Assembly: GCF_003309065.1 (NCBI RefSeq)
Contig: NZ_POAF01000004.1
Span: 62,001 to 126,000 of the forward strand
Direction of reading: 5' to 3'
Length of the DNA: 64,000 nt
Origin: Glutamicibacter soli
Lineage (GTDB): Bacteria; Actinomycetota; Actinomycetes; Actinomycetales; Micrococcaceae
In this document: positions 62,489-64,000 of the stretch, in pieces
Position numbering within the stretch: position 1 is the first letter of the stretch
Layout of the letters: each line of letters starts with the position of its first letter
Notes under the pieces: model-generated
What the model saw: the letters and a program-made list of their open reading frames with translations, nothing else
The model's database searches: none
Told to the model about the DNA's origin: nothing
Program-made: the position numbers and the translations under genes

Positions 62489-63817
62489 CTACTTCTTGGC
62501 GTCCTTGGCCATCTTGGCGTTGGCCAGCTTGTCGGCAAGGCCCATCAGCGACGGCGACCCTGCTGCGGCAATGACAAAGGCATCTACCGGACGCTTCAGT
62601 TTGGTAGCCAAGGATTCTTCGGCACCGGCCAGTGCCGCTTCACGACCCATGGCAGGGTTCAGGTGGCAACGAACCGGGACGTTGAGAATCAATCGACGCA
62701 AGCATGAATTGTCATGGTCGCACCAGTTGATCTTTTCCTGTTGGCCTTGGAGTACCTTATTGGGGAATTCGGGGTCGGCCAGCAGCTGGCGGGCGAGCAT
62801 AATTCCGTCGGCATAGCCGTCCTCGATTGCTTGCGCAGCCTGCTGCGGTTCGTAGGTGTTGCTGAGCAAGAGCGGAACATTCGGCAAATACTTGCGGAAG
62901 ATCTGCGGCTCGCTGTGCGCCAGCATCTGTCCGGAAGAGGACGGGAGATTGTCGTCCATCGACTCGTAATTCGCATCGGTCAGCGCGATGTACCCGACAC
63001 CTTCCTTGACGACATAGGTCATGACCTCGGCAAAACCTTCCGGACCCTGCCCATCGGGCAGATGGTCGTTCACGCTCATGCGTACGCCCACCGGGTAGTC
63101 GGGGCCGACTTCGGCACGTATCGCTCTAATGGTGTCCGCTAGGAAGCGGGCGCGGTTCTCCGCGCTGCCACCGTACTCATCGCTGCGCCAGTTGGTGCGG
63201 GGGGAGAAAAAGGATGAGTAGAGGTAGCGCATATGGGCACCGATCTCGATCCCGTCGAACCCCGCTGCCTTGGCGCGAAGTACCGCGGCGACGGTCTCGT
63301 TCTGGACCTCGAGCAGCTCTTCCCTGGTGATTTCTTCAGGAGTTGGGTTGGTCCGTCCGCCGGGGATATACATTCCATGGGGCAAGCGCGGTGCCGCCAT
63401 GCGCACCGGCTTCGGGCTGGCGGCGCGGGTGGTGCGTCCCTCTCCCGGTACTCCCATGGCGCCGAAGGCCGGAAAGATCTGCGCGAAGAGAGGAACGCCG
63501 TACGCGTGGACCGCGTCTACCATCTTCTTGAGTCCTGGAATGAACCGGTCATTATCAAAACGCATGAGTGGCTGGAAGGGTGCCTCCGCATATCCGCTTT
63601 CGGTGGCCACGGTGCCGCCAACGATCAGCAGACCCGCGCCGCCCTTGGCGCGGGTGGTGAGGAAAGCGATGGTCTGTTCGCTGGGACTTCCGTCCTTGGT
63701 TGGCTGCAGCACTGCCATCGGGCTGAGCACAAAGCGGTTCTTGATCGTCAGCCCGTCGATTTTCCAGGAGCTGGAAAGAACCTTGGAGGCGGACACGGTG
63801 CTGGTCTCGGTAGACAT
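62489..63817 (-). CDS. old-yellow-enzyme/2,4-dienoyl-CoA reductase-type flavoprotein
   Basis: The 442-residue protein has an FMN-binding TIM barrel: LTIKNRFVLSPMAVLQPTKD, AGLLIVGGTVATESGYAE, AGFDGIEIGAHMRYLYSSFF, NRARFLADTIRAIRAEVG and GYADGIMLARQLLADPEFPN. The segment normally binding [4Fe-4S] reads NWCDHDNSCLRRLILNVPVR then C, with three cysteines where four are usual. The FAD/NAD domain of full-length dienoyl-CoA reductases is absent; about 50 residues follow. It may reduce a C=C bond of an enone or enoyl intermediate. A shared operator lies 54 bp upstream. Confidence 0.87.
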   Translation of the reverse strand: MSTETSTVSASKVLSSSWKIDGLTIKNRFVLSPMAVLQPTKDGSPSEQTIAFLTTRAKGGAGLLIVGGTVATESGYAEAPFQPLMRFDNDRFIPGLKKMVDAVHAYGVPLFAQIFPAFGAMGVPGEGRTTRAASPKPVRMAAPRLPHGMYIPGGRTNPTPEEITREELLEVQNETVAAVLRAKAAGFDGIEIGAHMRYLYSSFFSPRTNWRSDEYGGSAENRARFLADTIRAIRAEVGPDYPVGVRMSVNDHLPDGQGPEGFAEVMTYVVKEGVGYIALTDANYESMDDNLPSSSGQMLAHSEPQIFRKYLPNVPLLLSNTYEPQQAAQAIEDGYADGIMLARQLLADPEFPNKVLQGQQEKINWCDHDNSCLRRLILNVPVRCHLNPAMGREAALAGAEESLATKLKRPVDAFVIAAAGSPSLMGLADKLANAKMAKDAKK

Positions 63818-63870
63818 TTTTCTCCTTGAAAGGACTGCAAACGTTCGGAAAGCTCATCAGTAATTGAATT

Positions 63871-63894
63871 CGACTCGTTTCGTATCGTATCGCG
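63871..63894. promoter_or_regulatory. putative operator before the old-yellow-enzyme gene
   Basis: CGACTCGTTTCGTATCGTAT followed by CGCG. It contains the core CGTATCGTATC and is the best match to the site at 60559-60578. Confidence 0.55.
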
Positions 63895-64000
63895 TTTGTG
63901 ACCTGGCGCATATCATTTTCGAGAATTTTTCAGACTATGACCTGCTGAAGACTTCCGCTCAGCTGGCGGAAAATGGGCCAACGAATCGCCGACTTGGGGT

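Overview
The window is the origin-of-replication region of a high-GC actinobacterial chromosome. Gene content and order (DUF3566-gyrA-gyrB-DciA-recF-dnaN-oriC-dnaA-oriC-rpmH-rnpA-yidD-yidC-jag-rsmG-parA-parB, then trxA-trxB, a split MviN/pseudokinase pair and a CCA-adding enzyme) point to the Micrococcaceae, i.e. Arthrobacter in the broad sense, possibly Glutamicibacter. The genus is inferred from synteny and protein character, not from a search.

Layout. 1-1158: 3' part of a GT4 glycosyltransferase. 1203-1659: two identical tRNA-Ala(TGC), a 39-aa DLW-39-type protein and tRNA-Ile(GAT). 1780-12243: replication block on the minus strand. 10290-10755 and 12244-12710: DnaA-box-rich origin flanks. 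12711-18264: rpmH to parB on the plus strand, with parS sites. 18265-24492: about 6.2 kb with no convincing gene, holding two groups of parS sites. 24551-31615: thioredoxin system, pseudokinase-like membrane protein, MurJ, Nudix, CCA-adding enzyme. 31858-32323: very small genes. 32573-33658: inositol-phosphate synthase. 33954-40815: a tightly packed six-gene minus-strand operon for a nonulosonic (sialic-like) acid and its transfer: NeuA fused to a HAD phosphatase, a short NeuB, a GT2, two enzymes with bacterial sialyltransferase motifs and a further putative transferase. 41084-44022: GT87 membrane mannosyltransferase and an FAD oxidoreductase.

44311-49263 is an insertion-sequence graveyard. 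An IS110 lies against the 3' end of a frameshifted ISL3, an IS3/IS630 chimera and an IstB remnant follow, and together they appear to break up a small operon that may have encoded a bacteriocin-like peptide.

49285-63817 is a catabolic island for an aromatic or similar compound. It holds an SDR, a vanillyl-alcohol-oxidase-type flavoprotein, an MHS permease (now a chimera), a Tat-exported metallo-hydrolase, AraC, LysR (broken) and TetR regulators, a GcoA-like P450 with its own ferredoxin and reductase, a thiolase, a PaaI thioesterase and an old-yellow-enzyme homologue. An approximately 350-bp inverted duplication has fused the end of the LysR gene to the permease and given the hydrolase gene the same upstream region as the AraC gene. 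A recurring motif around CGTATCGTATC upstream of five genes suggests one regulon, possibly under the local TetR protein.
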